Shown here piece after piece: positions 8,642 to 17,507 of a stretch of DNA of 64,000 nucleotides. The notes under the pieces are model-generated. The model saw only the letters and a program-made list of their open reading frames with translations. It was not told the DNA's origin and made no database searches. Where the stretch lies: NCBI RefSeq assembly GCF_036174265.1, contig NZ_CP108055.1, positions 6,324,001-6,388,000 of the forward strand, read 5' to 3'. The position numbers and the translations under genes were made by a program. The first letter of the stretch is position 1. Each line of letters begins with the position of its first letter. Source of the stretch: Streptomyces sp. NBC_00285. Its GTDB lineage: Bacteria; Actinomycetota; Actinomycetes; Streptomycetales; Streptomycetaceae.

Positions 8642-10924
8642 ATGTCCACGACGACGTCCTCACGCGGCCGCCGGCGCGCCCCCACCCGCATGGAGCGGGC
8701 CGCGGGCAAAGCCGCGGCGCTGCAGAAACCGCGGGTCATCCTCGCCCTGCTTCTCCTGCTCGGGCTGACCAGCGTCATGCTGCTCGACGGTTATCTGCGC
8801 GCCGAGGTCGGCGGCGACCAGCGCGTGCGCGACGGCGCCAGCGGCAGCAAGGTCCCCGACAAGATCCTCAACGGCGGGCCGATCATCAGCTTCCGCGGCG
8901 GTCAGGCCACCACGACCTCCGTCCCGGCCAAGACGATCGCCCTCACCTTCGACGACGGCCCGAACCCGACGTACACCCCCCAGGTCCTGAAGATCCTGGA
9001 GAAGTACGACGTCCCGGCCACCTTCTTCGTGGTGGGCTCGATGGTCTCGCGCTACCCGTCGATCGTGGCCGACATGGTCGACCAGGGCAACGAGGTGGGC
9101 ATCCACACCTTCACCCACGTCGACCTCTCCTACCAGAGCGACGCCCGTATCCGGCGGGAGATGACCCAGACGCAGCTCGCCCTCGCGGGCGCGGCCGGCA
9201 TCACCACCACGCTGTTCCGGGCGCCGTACTCCTCGGAGACGGACGCCATCGACAACTACAGCTGGCCCGTCTACGAGAAGCTCGGCGAGGAGGGCTACAT
9301 CAGCGTTTTCGTCGACACCGACAGCGACGACTGGAAGAAGCCGGGCGTCTCGAAGATCGTCAAGTGGGCCACGCCGTCCGGGACTTCGGGGGCCGCCGTG
9401 CTGATGCACGACGCCGGAGGCAACCGCGACCAGACGATGAAGGCGCTGCCCGCGTACATCGAGAAGATGAAGGCGAAGGGCTACACCTTCACCACCGTCA
9501 GCGGTGTCCTGGAAACGCAGAACACGGCCGCGCGGGCGGGACGGCAGGCGAACGCCCCGGCCGGCGCCACAGGCGGGCAGCTCCAGGGCGTGAACCAGAA
9601 CGGCACCGACCGCCTCCAGGCCGCGCACCGCGAGGCCACCGGCACGACCCTCTACGAGGGCAAGGCGCTCGTCGCCGCCGTCGCCGTGGCCGAGTGGACG
9701 GTGCCCGCGCTGTCGGTCGGACTCGTGATCGTGGGCGTGGCCGTCATGGGCCGGTTCGGGATGATGCTGATCCTCGCCCGCCGTCACTACGGACAGCGCA
9801 ACAGACGCCGCTTCAGCTGGGGGCCCACGGTCACCCGGCCGGTGACGGTGATCGTCCCGGCGTACAACGAGAAGGAGTGCATCGCCAACACCCTGGAGTC
9901 GTTGTCGAGGAGCACCCACCCGATCGAGATCATCGTCGTCGACGACGGCTCCTCGGACGGCACCTCCGAGATCTCGCGTGAGGCGGCCCGGGCCCTCGGC
10001 ATGACGAACGTGCGGGTCATCCGCCAGGAGAACGCGGGCAAGCCGGCCGCCCTCAACAACGGTGTCCGCAACGCCAGTTACGACATCGTCATCATGATGG
10101 ACGGCGACACCGTCTTCGAACCGGACGCCGTGCACCAGCTGGTGCAGCCCTTCGCCGACCCCGGGATCGGCGCGGTCGCCGGCAACGCCAAGGTCGGCAA
10201 CCGCGACACGGTCATCGGGGCCTGGCAGCACATCGAGTACGTGATGGGCTTCAACCTCGACCGCCGGATGTACGACCTGCTGCGCTGCATGCCCACCATC
10301 CCGGGCGCGATCGGCGCGTTCCGCCGCGAGGCGGTCCTCCAGGTCGGCGGCATGAGCGAGGACACCCTCGCCGAGGACACCGACATCACCATCGCGATGC
10401 ACCGCGCGGGCTGGCGGGTCGTCTACCAGGAGCACGCGCGCGCGTGGACCGAGGCGCCCGGCTCCCTCAAGCAGCTGTGGTCACAGCGGTACCGGTGGTC
10501 GTACGGCACCATGCAGGCGCTGTGGAAGCACCGCAAGTCCCTCACCGACAAGGGTCCTTCGGGCCGCTTCGGGCGGGTCGGCATGCCGCTGGTGGTGATC
10601 TTCCAGATCGTCACGCCGGTCTTCGCACCGCTGATCGACGTGTTCACCGCCTACTCGATGATCTTCGTCGACTTCCAGGCGGCGCTGTACGCGTGGCTGG
10701 CGGTCCTCGGAATCCAGCTCGTGTGCGCGGCGTACGCCTTCAAGCTGGACAAGGAGAAGTACCGCTATCTGCTGATGATGCCGCTCCAGCAGCTGGCCTA
10801 CCGCCAGATGATGTACCTCGTCCTCATCCACTCCTGCATCACCGCCCTCACCGGCGGCCGGCTGCGCTGGCAGAAACTGAAGCGGACCGGCGAGGTCGGC
10901 ACCCCGGCGGGGGCCGGCCGATGA
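8642..10924 (+). CDS. Bifunctional polysaccharide deacetylase / family-2 glycosyltransferase
   Basis: A 760-residue membrane enzyme. Residues 30-50 form an N-terminal helix. An extracellular NodB deacetylase domain (about 95-295) shows TFDDGPNPTYTPQVL (metal-binding Asp pair), HTFTHVDLSY (H-x3-H) and the RAPYSS motif. After a second helix near 340-380, a cytoplasmic GT2 domain shows VTVIVPAYNEKE, VVDDGSSDGTSE, MMDGDTVFEPDAV, EDTDITIAMHRAGW and the processive-synthase motif SQRYRWSYGTMQ. Several C-terminal helices probably form the translocation channel. It likely makes and partly deacetylates a GlcNAc-type surface polymer, in the manner of MatB-like synthases of mycelial aggregation. It overlaps the next gene by ATGA. 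Confidence 0.9.
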   Translation: MSTTTSSRGRRRAPTRMERAAGKAAALQKPRVILALLLLLGLTSVMLLDGYLRAEVGGDQRVRDGASGSKVPDKILNGGPIISFRGGQATTTSVPAKTIALTFDDGPNPTYTPQVLKILEKYDVPATFFVVGSMVSRYPSIVADMVDQGNEVGIHTFTHVDLSYQSDARIRREMTQTQLALAGAAGITTTLFRAPYSSETDAIDNYSWPVYEKLGEEGYISVFVDTDSDDWKKPGVSKIVKWATPSGTSGAAVLMHDAGGNRDQTMKALPAYIEKMKAKGYTFTTVSGVLETQNTAARAGRQANAPAGATGGQLQGVNQNGTDRLQAAHREATGTTLYEGKALVAAVAVAEWTVPALSVGLVIVGVAVMGRFGMMLILARRHYGQRNRRRFSWGPTVTRPVTVIVPAYNEKECIANTLESLSRSTHPIEIIVVDDGSSDGTSEISREAARALGMTNVRVIRQENAGKPAALNNGVRNASYDIVIMMDGDTVFEPDAVHQLVQPFADPGIGAVAGNAKVGNRDTVIGAWQHIEYVMGFNLDRRMYDLLRCMPTIPGAIGAFRREAVLQVGGMSEDTLAEDTDITIAMHRAGWRVVYQEHARAWTEAPGSLKQLWSQRYRWSYGTMQALWKHRKSLTDKGPSGRFGRVGMPLVVIFQIVTPVFAPLIDVFTAYSMIFVDFQAALYAWLAVLGIQLVCAAYAFKLDKEKYRYLLMMPLQQLAYRQMMYLVLIHSCITALTGGRLRWQKLKRTGEVGTPAGAGR

Positions 10925-12234
10925 GCTGGGAGGAGCAGGGCCATCGGCACCAGGGGTACGCCCAGGAGTACGGGTACCCGGGGTACGCACCGCAGCCGTA
11001 CGCACCCCAGCCGTATCCGCAGGAGCTGTATCCGCAAGAGCCGTATCCGCAGGAGTACGTAGACCACGGCTCCTACGTGCACCCCCTGCCGGTGGTGGAG
11101 CCGGAGCCGGAGCCACCGGTTCCCGTTGCCCCCGCTGACGCCGAGGTGGAGGAGGAGAAGCCTCCGCCTCGGCCCCCGGGCCGTGACCGCTACTTCGACA
11201 CCCTGCGGGCCGTCGCCCTGATCAGGGTCGTCGGCTATCACACCTTCGGGTGGGCCTGGGCCGGCATGGTGTTCCCCTCCATGGGGGTCATGTTCGGCCT
11301 GGCCGGCTCGCTGATGGCGAAGTCCCTGGAGCGGCCGGCGCTCACGGTGGTCAGGAGCCGGATGCGCAGGCTGCTGCCGCCGTTCTGGTTCTGGGGCGTC
11401 TTCGTGGTCCTCGCGATGCTGGTCCACGACTGGATGCCGGGCTGGCAGATCGTCTTCTGGGTCGTGCCGCTCGGCGATCCGCCGGGCAACCAGTGGGGCA
11501 TGCAGGCCTGGGAGATCCTCTGGTACCTGCGGACGTACCTCTGGTTCGTCCTGCTCTCGCCGCTCCTGCTGAAGGTGTTCCGGCTCGCCCCGGTACCGGT
11601 CCTGCTGCTGTCCCTGGCCCCGATCGTGGCCTTCCACTTCCTCTGGGAGCCGCCGGAGGGCCGCCTCGGCAGCGCGCTGACCGACCTCGCCACCTTCCTG
11701 TTCTGCTGGATCCTCGGCTTCGCCCACCGCGACGGGGTCCTGGAGCGGCTGAAACCGGCGGCGATCGTCGTGCTCTCGCTCGCCGCGATCGGGTACGGCG
11801 GCTGGTACGCCTTCACGCACCAGGCCGAGACCGGGTCGTACGACCTCGACGACATCCCGCTCGCGCAGGCCTTCTGGTCGGCCGGGTACGTGACGCTCCT
11901 GATGTGGGCCAAGTCGTACTTCGGGATCGACTTCGCGTGGCTCACCCGCTTCCGGCGGACCGACCGGGTCGTCACGGTCTTCAACTCCCGCGCGGTGACG
12001 ATCTACCTGTGGCACGAGATCGCGCTGATCCTCGCCGTGCCGCTGATCGACCAGTTCTGGAACGTGCCCGCGTTCGAGAAGTGGCTGCCGCTGGAGAGCC
12101 AGTGGTTCATGTTCGGGATCGGCTGGATCCTGATCGCCGTGTTCGTGCTGGTGTGCGGGTGGGTGGAGGACGTGGCCGGGAAGAAGAAGCCGCAGCTTCT
12201 TCCGGGAGGGCGGCCTGCAAGAATGGGCCCGTGA
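10921..12234 (+). CDS. Membrane acyltransferase (acyltransferase-3 / OpgC-like)
   Basis: A 437-residue protein whose ATG overlaps the previous stop. The first 85 residues are a Tyr/Pro/Gln/Glu-rich repetitive cytoplasmic tail. The rest is a polytopic membrane domain beginning [20 protein letters not shown] (about residue 80-100), the normal start of the acyltransferase-3 family, with the presumed catalytic His in VGYHTFGW. At least nine hydrophobic segments follow. Such proteins transfer acetyl or succinyl groups to sugars at the membrane. Coupling to the deacetylase/glycosyltransferase suggests it O-acylates the same polymer. A GTGA overlap joins it to menG. Confidence 0.85.
   Translation: MSWEEQGHRHQGYAQEYGYPGYAPQPYAPQPYPQELYPQEPYPQEYVDHGSYVHPLPVVEPEPEPPVPVAPADAEVEEEKPPPRPPGRDRYFDTLRAVALIRVVGYHTFGWAWAGMVFPSMGVMFGLAGSLMAKSLERPALTVVRSRMRRLLPPFWFWGVFVVLAMLVHDWMPGWQIVFWVVPLGDPPGNQWGMQAWEILWYLRTYLWFVLLSPLLLKVFRLAPVPVLLLSLAPIVAFHFLWEPPEGRLGSALTDLATFLFCWILGFAHRDGVLERLKPAAIVVLSLAAIGYGGWYAFTHQAETGSYDLDDIPLAQAFWSAGYVTLLMWAKSYFGIDFAWLTRFRRTDRVVTVFNSRAVTIYLWHEIALILAVPLIDQFWNVPAFEKWLPLESQWFMFGIGWILIAVFVLVCGWVEDVAGKKKPQLLPGGRPARMGP
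10986..11055 (+). repeat. In-frame short repeats coding a Tyr-Pro-Gln tail
   Basis: Two near-identical copies of CAGCCGTACGCACC are followed by copies of a CCGTATCCGCAGGAG-type unit, all multiples of three, within the N-terminal tail of the acyltransferase. They encode alternating PYAPQ and PYPQE units and probably arose by slippage. Confidence 0.7.
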
Positions 12235-12926
12235 CCCGCGCCTCCCTGAACAAGCAGCCGCACGAAGTCGCCTCGATGTTCGACGACGTGGCGGAACGGT
12301 ACGACCTGACGAACGACGTGCTCTCGCTCGGCCAGGACCGGGTGTGGCGCAAGGAGGTCGCCCGTGCCGTCGACGCCCGCCCCGCCCAGAAGATCCTGGA
12401 CCTGGCGGCGGGCACGGCCACCTCGTCGCTGCCCTTCGCCCGCACCGGCGCCTACGTCGTGCCCTGCGACTTCTCCCTCGGCATGCTCCAGGTCGGCAAG
12501 CGGAAGCAGACCTGGCTGCCGTTCACCGCGGGCGACGCGACACGGCTGCCCTTCCGGAACGACGTCTTCGACGCGGTCACGATCTCCTTCGGGCTGCGCA
12601 ACGTCCAGGACACCGACGCCGCGCTGCGCGAGATGTACCGGGTGACCAAGCCCGGCGGCCGCGTCGTGATCTGCGAGTTCTCGCACCCGACCTGGGCGCC
12701 CTTCAGGACCGTCTACACCGAGTACCTGATGCGCGCCCTGCCGCCGGTCGCCCGGAGCGTGTCCTCCAACCCCGACGCGTACGTCTACCTCGCCGAGTCC
12801 ATCCGCGCCTGGCCGAACCAGCCGGCCCTGGCGGAGCGACTCCAGAAGGCGGGCTGGTCGAAGGTGGCGTGGCGGAACCTGACGGGCGGAATCGTGGCGC
12901 TGCACCGGGGCGTCAAGGACAGCTGA
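12231..12926 (+). CDS. menG: Demethylmenaquinone methyltransferase (UbiE/MenG family)
   Basis: A 231-residue cytosolic SAM-dependent C-methyltransferase from GTG 12231. The UbiE pattern is clear: [20 protein letters not shown] near the start, motif [23 protein letters not shown], and the family hallmark [18 protein letters not shown]. It adds the ring methyl group in the last step of menaquinone synthesis. Proximity to mqnA, mqnC, a MenJ-like reductase and nuo fits this role better than ubiquinone, which actinobacteria lack. The start overlaps the acyltransferase stop, so it is translated as part of that operon, although the two functions are not obviously linked. Confidence 0.93.
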   Translation: MTRASLNKQPHEVASMFDDVAERYDLTNDVLSLGQDRVWRKEVARAVDARPAQKILDLAAGTATSSLPFARTGAYVVPCDFSLGMLQVGKRKQTWLPFTAGDATRLPFRNDVFDAVTISFGLRNVQDTDAALREMYRVTKPGGRVVICEFSHPTWAPFRTVYTEYLMRALPPVARSVSSNPDAYVYLAESIRAWPNQPALAERLQKAGWSKVAWRNLTGGIVALHRGVKDS

Positions 12927-12963
12927 GCCCCCGCCGCGGTCCGGTCGGTGTCAGCCGTCCGCG

Positions 12964-13311
12964 TCAGCCGAAGCCCGTCGTGCAGCGTACGGCGTACGGG
13001 TCGCCCGGCTCGTCCAGTTCGCGCTGGAAGCCGCCGCTCGGAGGCCTCGGAACGCGCGGCTCGCGGATGCCTCCGCCGCCCTCACCGGGACCGAGCTCGA
13101 ACCAGACGTACACCACCGAGTCCCGCGGCACCTCCGCACCGGCCTGCGGGTACTGGCGTACGACATAGTCGACGACGGCCAGGTGGAAGTCCTTGCGATC
13201 CGGCGCGCTGACGAACAGACCCTGCGCCTGGGCCGCCTCGCGCGCGTCCATGGCCATCAGACCGACCAGACGAGGTACGCGCACCTCGGGCTTCTTGGGT
13301 GTTATGCGCAC
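12964..13311 (-). CDS. Small PASTA-domain protein
   Basis: A 115-residue protein with one PASTA domain: EVRVPRLVGLMAMDAREAAQ, then VDYVVRQYPQAGAEVPRDSV and VVYVWFELG. PASTA domains usually bind peptidoglycan fragments or beta-lactams on the outer part of kinases and penicillin-binding proteins, but this protein has no signal peptide, membrane helix or kinase domain. The tail is Pro/Arg-rich. The frame is open far upstream; GTG 13311 is chosen because GGGGGTG lies about 6 nt before it and the encoded N-terminus runs straight into the domain. It would be cytosolic as drawn, which is unusual for this domain. Confidence 0.7.
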   Translation of the reverse strand: MRITPKKPEVRVPRLVGLMAMDAREAAQAQGLFVSAPDRKDFHLAVVDYVVRQYPQAGAEVPRDSVVYVWFELGPGEGGGGIREPRVPRPPSGGFQRELDEPGDPYAVRCTTGFG

Positions 13312-13394
13312 AGATGTCACCCCCAGCGGTACTGGCAGGGTAACTCCGGCTCCGTACCGGCCGGAAGCGCCGGGTGCTCTTCTGTAGCAGACGG

Positions 13395-13919
13395 CTACCG
13401 TGCGTGACCTCTTCGGAGATCGAGCCGGTAGCAGTGGCCGTCCCGCGCACCGCCGGGCGTCGTGAACACCTCCGCGAGCCGCATCCCCAGCCGTTCGGTC
13501 ACCGCGATCGACCGTGCGTTGCCGGCGAGGACCATCGCCACCACCTCCGGCACCCCGGCCGCCCTGACCCGTTCCAGCGTCATCTGCGCGGCCGTGGTGG
13601 CGTACCCCCTGCCCCAGTACTCCCGCCCGAGCCGCCAGCCGATCTCGATCTCGCCCGTGGGTCCCCAGTCCCGCGGCCACGGCTGGGCACCGGTGAAGCC
13701 GATGACCCGTCCGGTCTCGTCGACCATGCTCCACAGACAGAAACCCCGCTCGGCGTCGTGCCGGCGCTGCCGCGCGGTGAGCTCCTCGTAGACGGACAGC
13801 TCCGCGGACCGGCCGCCGTGGAACTCCATGACGTCCGGGTCGTCGAAGAGCCGGTGCCAGGCGATCGCGTCCTCGTCGGTGGGGACACGCAGCCGTACCA
13901 CGGGCAGAGCTCGGTTCAC
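13395..13919 (-). CDS. GNAT family N-acetyltransferase (RimJ/RimL type)
   Basis: A 174-residue protein of the Acetyltransf_3 subgroup. The N-terminal strand VRLRVPTDEDAIAWHRLF, the central strand IGFTGAQPWP, and EIEIGWRLGREYWGRGYATT (with the acetyl-CoA pyrophosphate loop R/GxGxA) are all in place. AGNARSIAVTERLGMRL is the typical C-terminal helix. The acceptor is unknown; relatives acetylate ribosomal protein N-termini, small amines or antibiotics. It starts at GTG 13919 and lies upstream of the PASTA gene on the same strand with an 83-bp gap, so cotranscription is possible. Confidence 0.85.
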   Translation of the reverse strand: MNRALPVVRLRVPTDEDAIAWHRLFDDPDVMEFHGGRSAELSVYEELTARQRRHDAERGFCLWSMVDETGRVIGFTGAQPWPRDWGPTGEIEIGWRLGREYWGRGYATTAAQMTLERVRAAGVPEVVAMVLAGNARSIAVTERLGMRLAEVFTTPGGARDGHCYRLDLRRGHAR

Positions 13920-14041
13920 TGGGGCAGCCCTTCAGCCGGGTGATCAATTCTGCTGAATAGACTGCCCATGTCCAGTGCCGGTCGGCACGCAGATTCCGAA
14001 CTTGATTCCGAACTTGATTCCGAGCTTGGGGAGATCCCGTC

Positions 14042-15328
14042 GTGACCGAGCCCCTGTCCGAGAACACCGCCGATGTCATCGTCGTCGGCGCGGGGCCGGC
14101 CGGCTCCACGACCGCGTACTACCTCGCCAAGGCCGGACTCGACGTACTCCTGCTGGAGAAGACCGAGTTCCCGCGCGAGAAGGTCTGCGGCGACGGCCTC
14201 ACCCCGCGCGCCACCAAACAGCTCGTGGCCATGGGCATCGACATCTCGGAAGAGGCCGGCTGGCTCCGGAACAAGGGCCTTCGCATCATCGGCGGAGGGG
14301 TGCGCCTCCAGCTCGACTGGCCGGTTCTCGCCTCCTTCCCCGACTACGGCCTCGTCCGCAAGCGCGACGACTTCGACGAGCAGCTCGCCCGCCAGGCCCA
14401 GAAGGCGGGGGCCAGGCTGTTCGAGCGCTGCAACGTCGGTGCCCCGATCATCGACGACCGCACCGGCCGCATCACGGGCGTCCACGCGAAACTGGGCGAG
14501 GACAAGCGCGAAGTCACCTTCACCGCGCCCCTCGTGGTCGCCGCCGACGGCAACTCGACCCGGCTCTCCCTCGCGATGGGCCTGCACCGCCGCGAGGACC
14601 GCCCGATGGGCGTCGCCGTACGGACGTACTTCGAGAGCCCCCGCCACGAGGACGACTACCTGGAGTCCTGGCTGGAGCTGTGGGACCGCCGCGGCCCTGG
14701 CGAGGACCGCCTCCTGCCCGGCTACGGCTGGATCTTCGGTATGGGCGACGGCACGTCCAACGTCGGCCTCGGCGTGCTGAACACCTCCGGCTCCTTCAAG
14801 GAGCTCGACTGGCGCGAGGTGCTGAAGGCCTGGTGCGCGTCCATGCCGGAGGACTGGGGCTACACCCCCGAGAACATGACAGGACCGATCCGCGGTGCCG
14901 CCCTGCCGATGGCCTTCAACCGCCAGCCCCACTACACGAAGGGGTTGTTGTTGGTCGGCGACGCCGGCGGCCTGGTGAACCCCTTCAACGGCGAGGGCAT
15001 CGCCTACGCCATGGAGTCCGGCCAGATCGCCGCCGACGTCATCGTCCAGGCCCAGGCGCGGTCCACTCCCGCGGGGCGTGAGATGGCCCTGCAGCGCTAT
15101 CCGCGCGTGCTGAAGGACACCTACGGCGGTTACTACACGCTGGGCCGCGCCTTCGTGAAGCTCATCGGCAACCCGAAGGTCATGAAGATCGCGGCCCAGC
15201 GCGGCCTGACCCACCCGCTGCTCATGAAGTTCACGCTGAAGATGCTCGCCAACCTCACCGACCCCACGGGCGGCGACGCGATGGACCGGATCATCAACGG
15301 GCTGAGCAAGGTGGCGCCGAAGGCGTGA
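14042..15328 (+). CDS. Geranylgeranyl-reductase-family flavoprotein, probable menaquinone side-chain reductase (MenJ-like)
   Basis: A 428-residue FAD enzyme. The FAD Rossmann motif VVGAGPAGSTTAYYLAKAG, the family motif FPREKVCGDGLTPRA and the second FAD motif GDAGGLVNPFNGEGIAYAM are all present. A C-terminal amphipathic region could dock on the membrane. Relatives hydrogenate isoprenoid double bonds. In mycobacteria the gene for such an enzyme (menJ) lies between the menaquinone methyltransferase and a polyprenyl synthase gene. The same set occurs here, and Streptomyces menaquinone-9 is known to be partly saturated. I infer saturation of menaquinone isoprene units. It starts at GTG 14042. Confidence 0.85.
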   Translation: MTEPLSENTADVIVVGAGPAGSTTAYYLAKAGLDVLLLEKTEFPREKVCGDGLTPRATKQLVAMGIDISEEAGWLRNKGLRIIGGGVRLQLDWPVLASFPDYGLVRKRDDFDEQLARQAQKAGARLFERCNVGAPIIDDRTGRITGVHAKLGEDKREVTFTAPLVVAADGNSTRLSLAMGLHRREDRPMGVAVRTYFESPRHEDDYLESWLELWDRRGPGEDRLLPGYGWIFGMGDGTSNVGLGVLNTSGSFKELDWREVLKAWCASMPEDWGYTPENMTGPIRGAALPMAFNRQPHYTKGLLLVGDAGGLVNPFNGEGIAYAMESGQIAADVIVQAQARSTPAGREMALQRYPRVLKDTYGGYYTLGRAFVKLIGNPKVMKIAAQRGLTHPLLMKFTLKMLANLTDPTGGDAMDRIINGLSKVAPKA

Positions 15329-15360
15329 CGTGAGCCCCTGCGCGGGAGCACCCTGGAGAG

Positions 15361-15444
15361 ATGGACGCAGGGGTCGCTCTACCCGTCTTCGTCATCCTCA
15401 TCGCGGTGTCCGTGTGGGCGCTGGTCCGCTCCCTCAGGCGCTGA
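15361..15444 (+). CDS. Putative 27-residue membrane peptide
   Basis: An ATG at 15361 opens 27 codons before TGA. The peptide is an acidic/neutral start, a 17-residue hydrophobic stretch (ALPVFVILIAVSVWALV) and a basic end RSLRR, a complete single-pass helix with positive-inside topology. It lies 32 bp after the reductase gene on the same strand and its end overlaps the end of the convergent deformylase gene by 11 bp. GGAG is present but only 2 nt from the ATG. Many respiratory complexes carry such mini-subunits, but expression is unproven. Confidence 0.4.
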   Translation: MDAGVALPVFVILIAVSVWALVRSLRR

Positions 15445-16090
15445 CGGTGCCCTGGCTGCCCTGACTGCCGTTCAGCGCCTCGATGTTGGCCGCCCGGCGG
15501 GCGAACACCTCGTCCCGCCGGTCCGCCACCTGCCGCAGCGCCTCCTTCCGCTCGCGCTTGGACAGCCGGTCCAGATACACGTGCCCGTTCACATGGTCGG
15601 TCTCGTGCGCCAGACAGCGCGCGAAATACCCGGTCCCCTCGATCACGAGCGGCTCGCCGTCCCTGTCGACCCCGCGCACCACGGCCCGGTCCGGACGCGG
15701 TACGTCCATCACGGCGCCCGGCACCGACAGGCACCCCTCGCTCTCGTCGAGCAGCCTGCGCCCGGCCGGGGCGAGCTGTTCCAGCACCGGGTTCACGACA
15801 TGCCCGACATGCCGGACGCCGTCGTCGTCCGGGCAGTCGTAGACGAACAGCCGCAGGCCGACGTCGACTTGGTTGGCCGCGAGGCCCGCCCCTTCCGCGA
15901 TGTACATCGTCAGGAACATGTCGTCGATCAGCGCGGCGAGATCGGGCCCGAACTCGGTCACGTCCCGGCACGGCTTGTGCAGGACCTCCTCGCCGACCTC
16001 GGTGACACGCCGGACCCGCCCACGCCGGGCCTCGGGCGCGAGCCGCGGATACGAGTCGGTGGGCCTGCCCTGGACGAACACACTGGGCAT
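15434..16090 (-). CDS. def: Peptide deformylase
   Basis: A 218-residue metalloenzyme that removes the formyl group from nascent protein N-termini. All three signature motifs are seen: motif 1 GAGLAANQ, motif 2 EGCLSVP with the metal-binding Cys, and motif 3 HETDHVNG with the HExxH metal site. The frame is open upstream, but ATG 16090 has AGGAGA 8 nt before it and gives the normal length plus a short N-terminal extension. It is monocistronic here, not joined to fmt, so it is probably one of several deformylases in the genome. Streptomyces often carries a back-up copy with lower inhibitor sensitivity. Confidence 0.93.
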   Translation of the reverse strand: MPSVFVQGRPTDSYPRLAPEARRGRVRRVTEVGEEVLHKPCRDVTEFGPDLAALIDDMFLTMYIAEGAGLAANQVDVGLRLFVYDCPDDDGVRHVGHVVNPVLEQLAPAGRRLLDESEGCLSVPGAVMDVPRPDRAVVRGVDRDGEPLVIEGTGYFARCLAHETDHVNGHVYLDRLSKRERKEALRQVADRRDEVFARRAANIEALNGSQGSQGTVSA

Positions 16091-16647
16091 GGTGACTTCT
16101 CCTGTCTGCCGGGGAACATGGGCGCGGCGAGCAGGACGCCGGGCCCGTGACGCTTCCGGCCACCGGGCCCCTCCCTGCCCTCCGCCGCCCATGACAACAG
16201 AACACATCCAACAACCCCGGCGACAGACAGACCACACTCGCGGACGGCTCCGCCAGGTGGGGTCGGGGAGTGAAGCCCGGCCGTGCGCGGCGGCGTTGCG
16301 CAGGCGCAGTTCCGGGGGCACGGGGGATCTCCCGCGCGGCGACGGCGACGGGTGCGCCCGGTGTGGCCTCTTCGTGACCGACCCCGAAGGGGGCAAGTCC
16401 GGCATTACGTACGGCGGGACGCCCTCGCGGGGCGAGGAATCGCCCCGGCCGGCTCATGGGCCCGGCGACGAGGGGCCTGGGCGGCCCCGCTCCGCGCGAC
16501 CGCGGCCTACCGCCTCGTCCACCCCGCGCGTCACTCCACAACCGCTCCACGGCGCGCACAGCGATCCCGGCTCGGCGCGGGCCGGTTCGCGGGCCGGCTT
16601 CGCCCAACACGGCCGAACCGGGGTTGGTTTCGGCCGGTATGTGCCGG
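16091..16647. other. Intergenic region without a recognised gene
   Basis: About 560 bp lies between the start of the deformylase gene and the hairpin that follows the NlpC/P60 gene, both on the minus strand. It must contain the deformylase promoter. Several plus-strand frames are open but lack family features and Streptomyces codon bias. No operator or repeat was identified. Confidence 0.4.
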
Positions 16648-16680
16648 AAGGGCCGCTGCCCCCGAGCGGCTGCGGCCCTT
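16648..16680 (-). terminator. Terminator hairpin after NlpC/P60 gene
   Basis: AAGGGCCGC (16648-16656) pairs perfectly with GCGGCCCTT (16672-16680) around a 15-nt loop, 21 bp past the stop codon of the minus-strand endopeptidase gene. No T tract follows, which is common for Streptomyces terminators. Confidence 0.55.
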
Positions 16681-16700
16681 ACCGAGCTGGACTACCGGTG

Positions 16701-17507
16701 TCAGAGCACCCGCACCGCGCCGGTCGGCGGGTCGTAGGACAGCGGCTTCTCGGCGACACCCGTCGAGGGGTTCTGCGCGCCGACGAACATGCCGTCACCG
16801 ACGTACACCGCCACGTGGTACGCGCTGCCCGCGCTGCCCCAGTACAGGATGTCGCCCGGCTGCAGGTTGCTCAGCGAGACCTGGGTGCCGGCGGTCGACT
16901 GGTCCTGCGAGACGCGGGGCAGGTCGACCCCGATCTGGGCGAACGCGGCCTGGACGAGCCCGGAGCAGTCCCACGAGTTGGGGCCCGTGCCGCCGGAGAC
17001 GTAGGCGTCACCGACCTGTGCCTTCACGAAGGCGAGGACGGCCGCGGCCGAACCGGTGGCCGTGGACGAGCTCGTGGAGACACTGGTGCTCGCCGAGGCG
17101 GACAGGGTGGACCGGGCGGAGCTGCGCGAGGCGGCTTCCTCGGCGGCGGCCTTGCGTGCCGCCTCGGCCTTCTTCTTGGCCTCAGCCTTCTTCTTGGCCT
17201 GGGCGAGGTCCGCCTTGGCCTGCTTCGCGGCATTCGCGGCAGCCGTGTCGCGCTCGGCCTGCAGCTGGTAGTTGGCGGCTGCCTGCTGCATCGCGTCGGC
17301 GGACTCGGCGACCTGGCTTCCCAGATCGGCCGACAGGGCGGGCAGTTCGAGGGTCTGCGTCGTCGACTCGGCGGCGAACGCCGAAGCCGACGCGCCCGCC
17401 GCCGCCATGCTGAGTACGCCACCGGCGACGCCGGCGCGCACGGCGATGGAAGTCGTCGCGCTGCGGCGGGGTTTCCGGTGGCTGCGTATGTGAGCGGTGT
17501 GGGACAT
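16701..17507 (-). CDS. Secreted NlpC/P60 (C40) peptidoglycan endopeptidase
   Basis: A 268-residue exported enzyme. A long basic signal peptide (MSHTAHIRSHRKPRRSATTS then a hydrophobic stretch) ends near ASAFAAES. Residues about 50-125 are an Ala/Lys/Glu-rich coiled coil, followed by a Ser/Thr linker. The catalytic domain (about 160-268) has the nucleophile Cys in SWDCSGLVQAAF and the catalytic His in AYHVAVYVG. It cuts stem-peptide bonds in peptidoglycan. The ATG at 17507 matches the usual start of Streptomyces homologues; the good GGAGGAG lies about 20 nt upstream, so an upstream in-frame start that would put it within the coding region cannot be excluded. Confidence 0.92.
   Translation of the reverse strand: MSHTAHIRSHRKPRRSATTSIAVRAGVAGGVLSMAAAGASASAFAAESTTQTLELPALSADLGSQVAESADAMQQAAANYQLQAERDTAAANAAKQAKADLAQAKKKAEAKKKAEAARKAAAEEAASRSSARSTLSASASTSVSTSSSTATGSAAAVLAFVKAQVGDAYVSGGTGPNSWDCSGLVQAAFAQIGVDLPRVSQDQSTAGTQVSLSNLQPGDILYWGSAGSAYHVAVYVGDGMFVGAQNPSTGVAEKPLSYDPPTGAVRVL

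Noticed and set aside
16283..17413. A 376-codon plus-strand frame
   Set aside because: Mostly antisense to the NlpC/P60 gene, Arg/Pro-rich, no ribosome site or domain.
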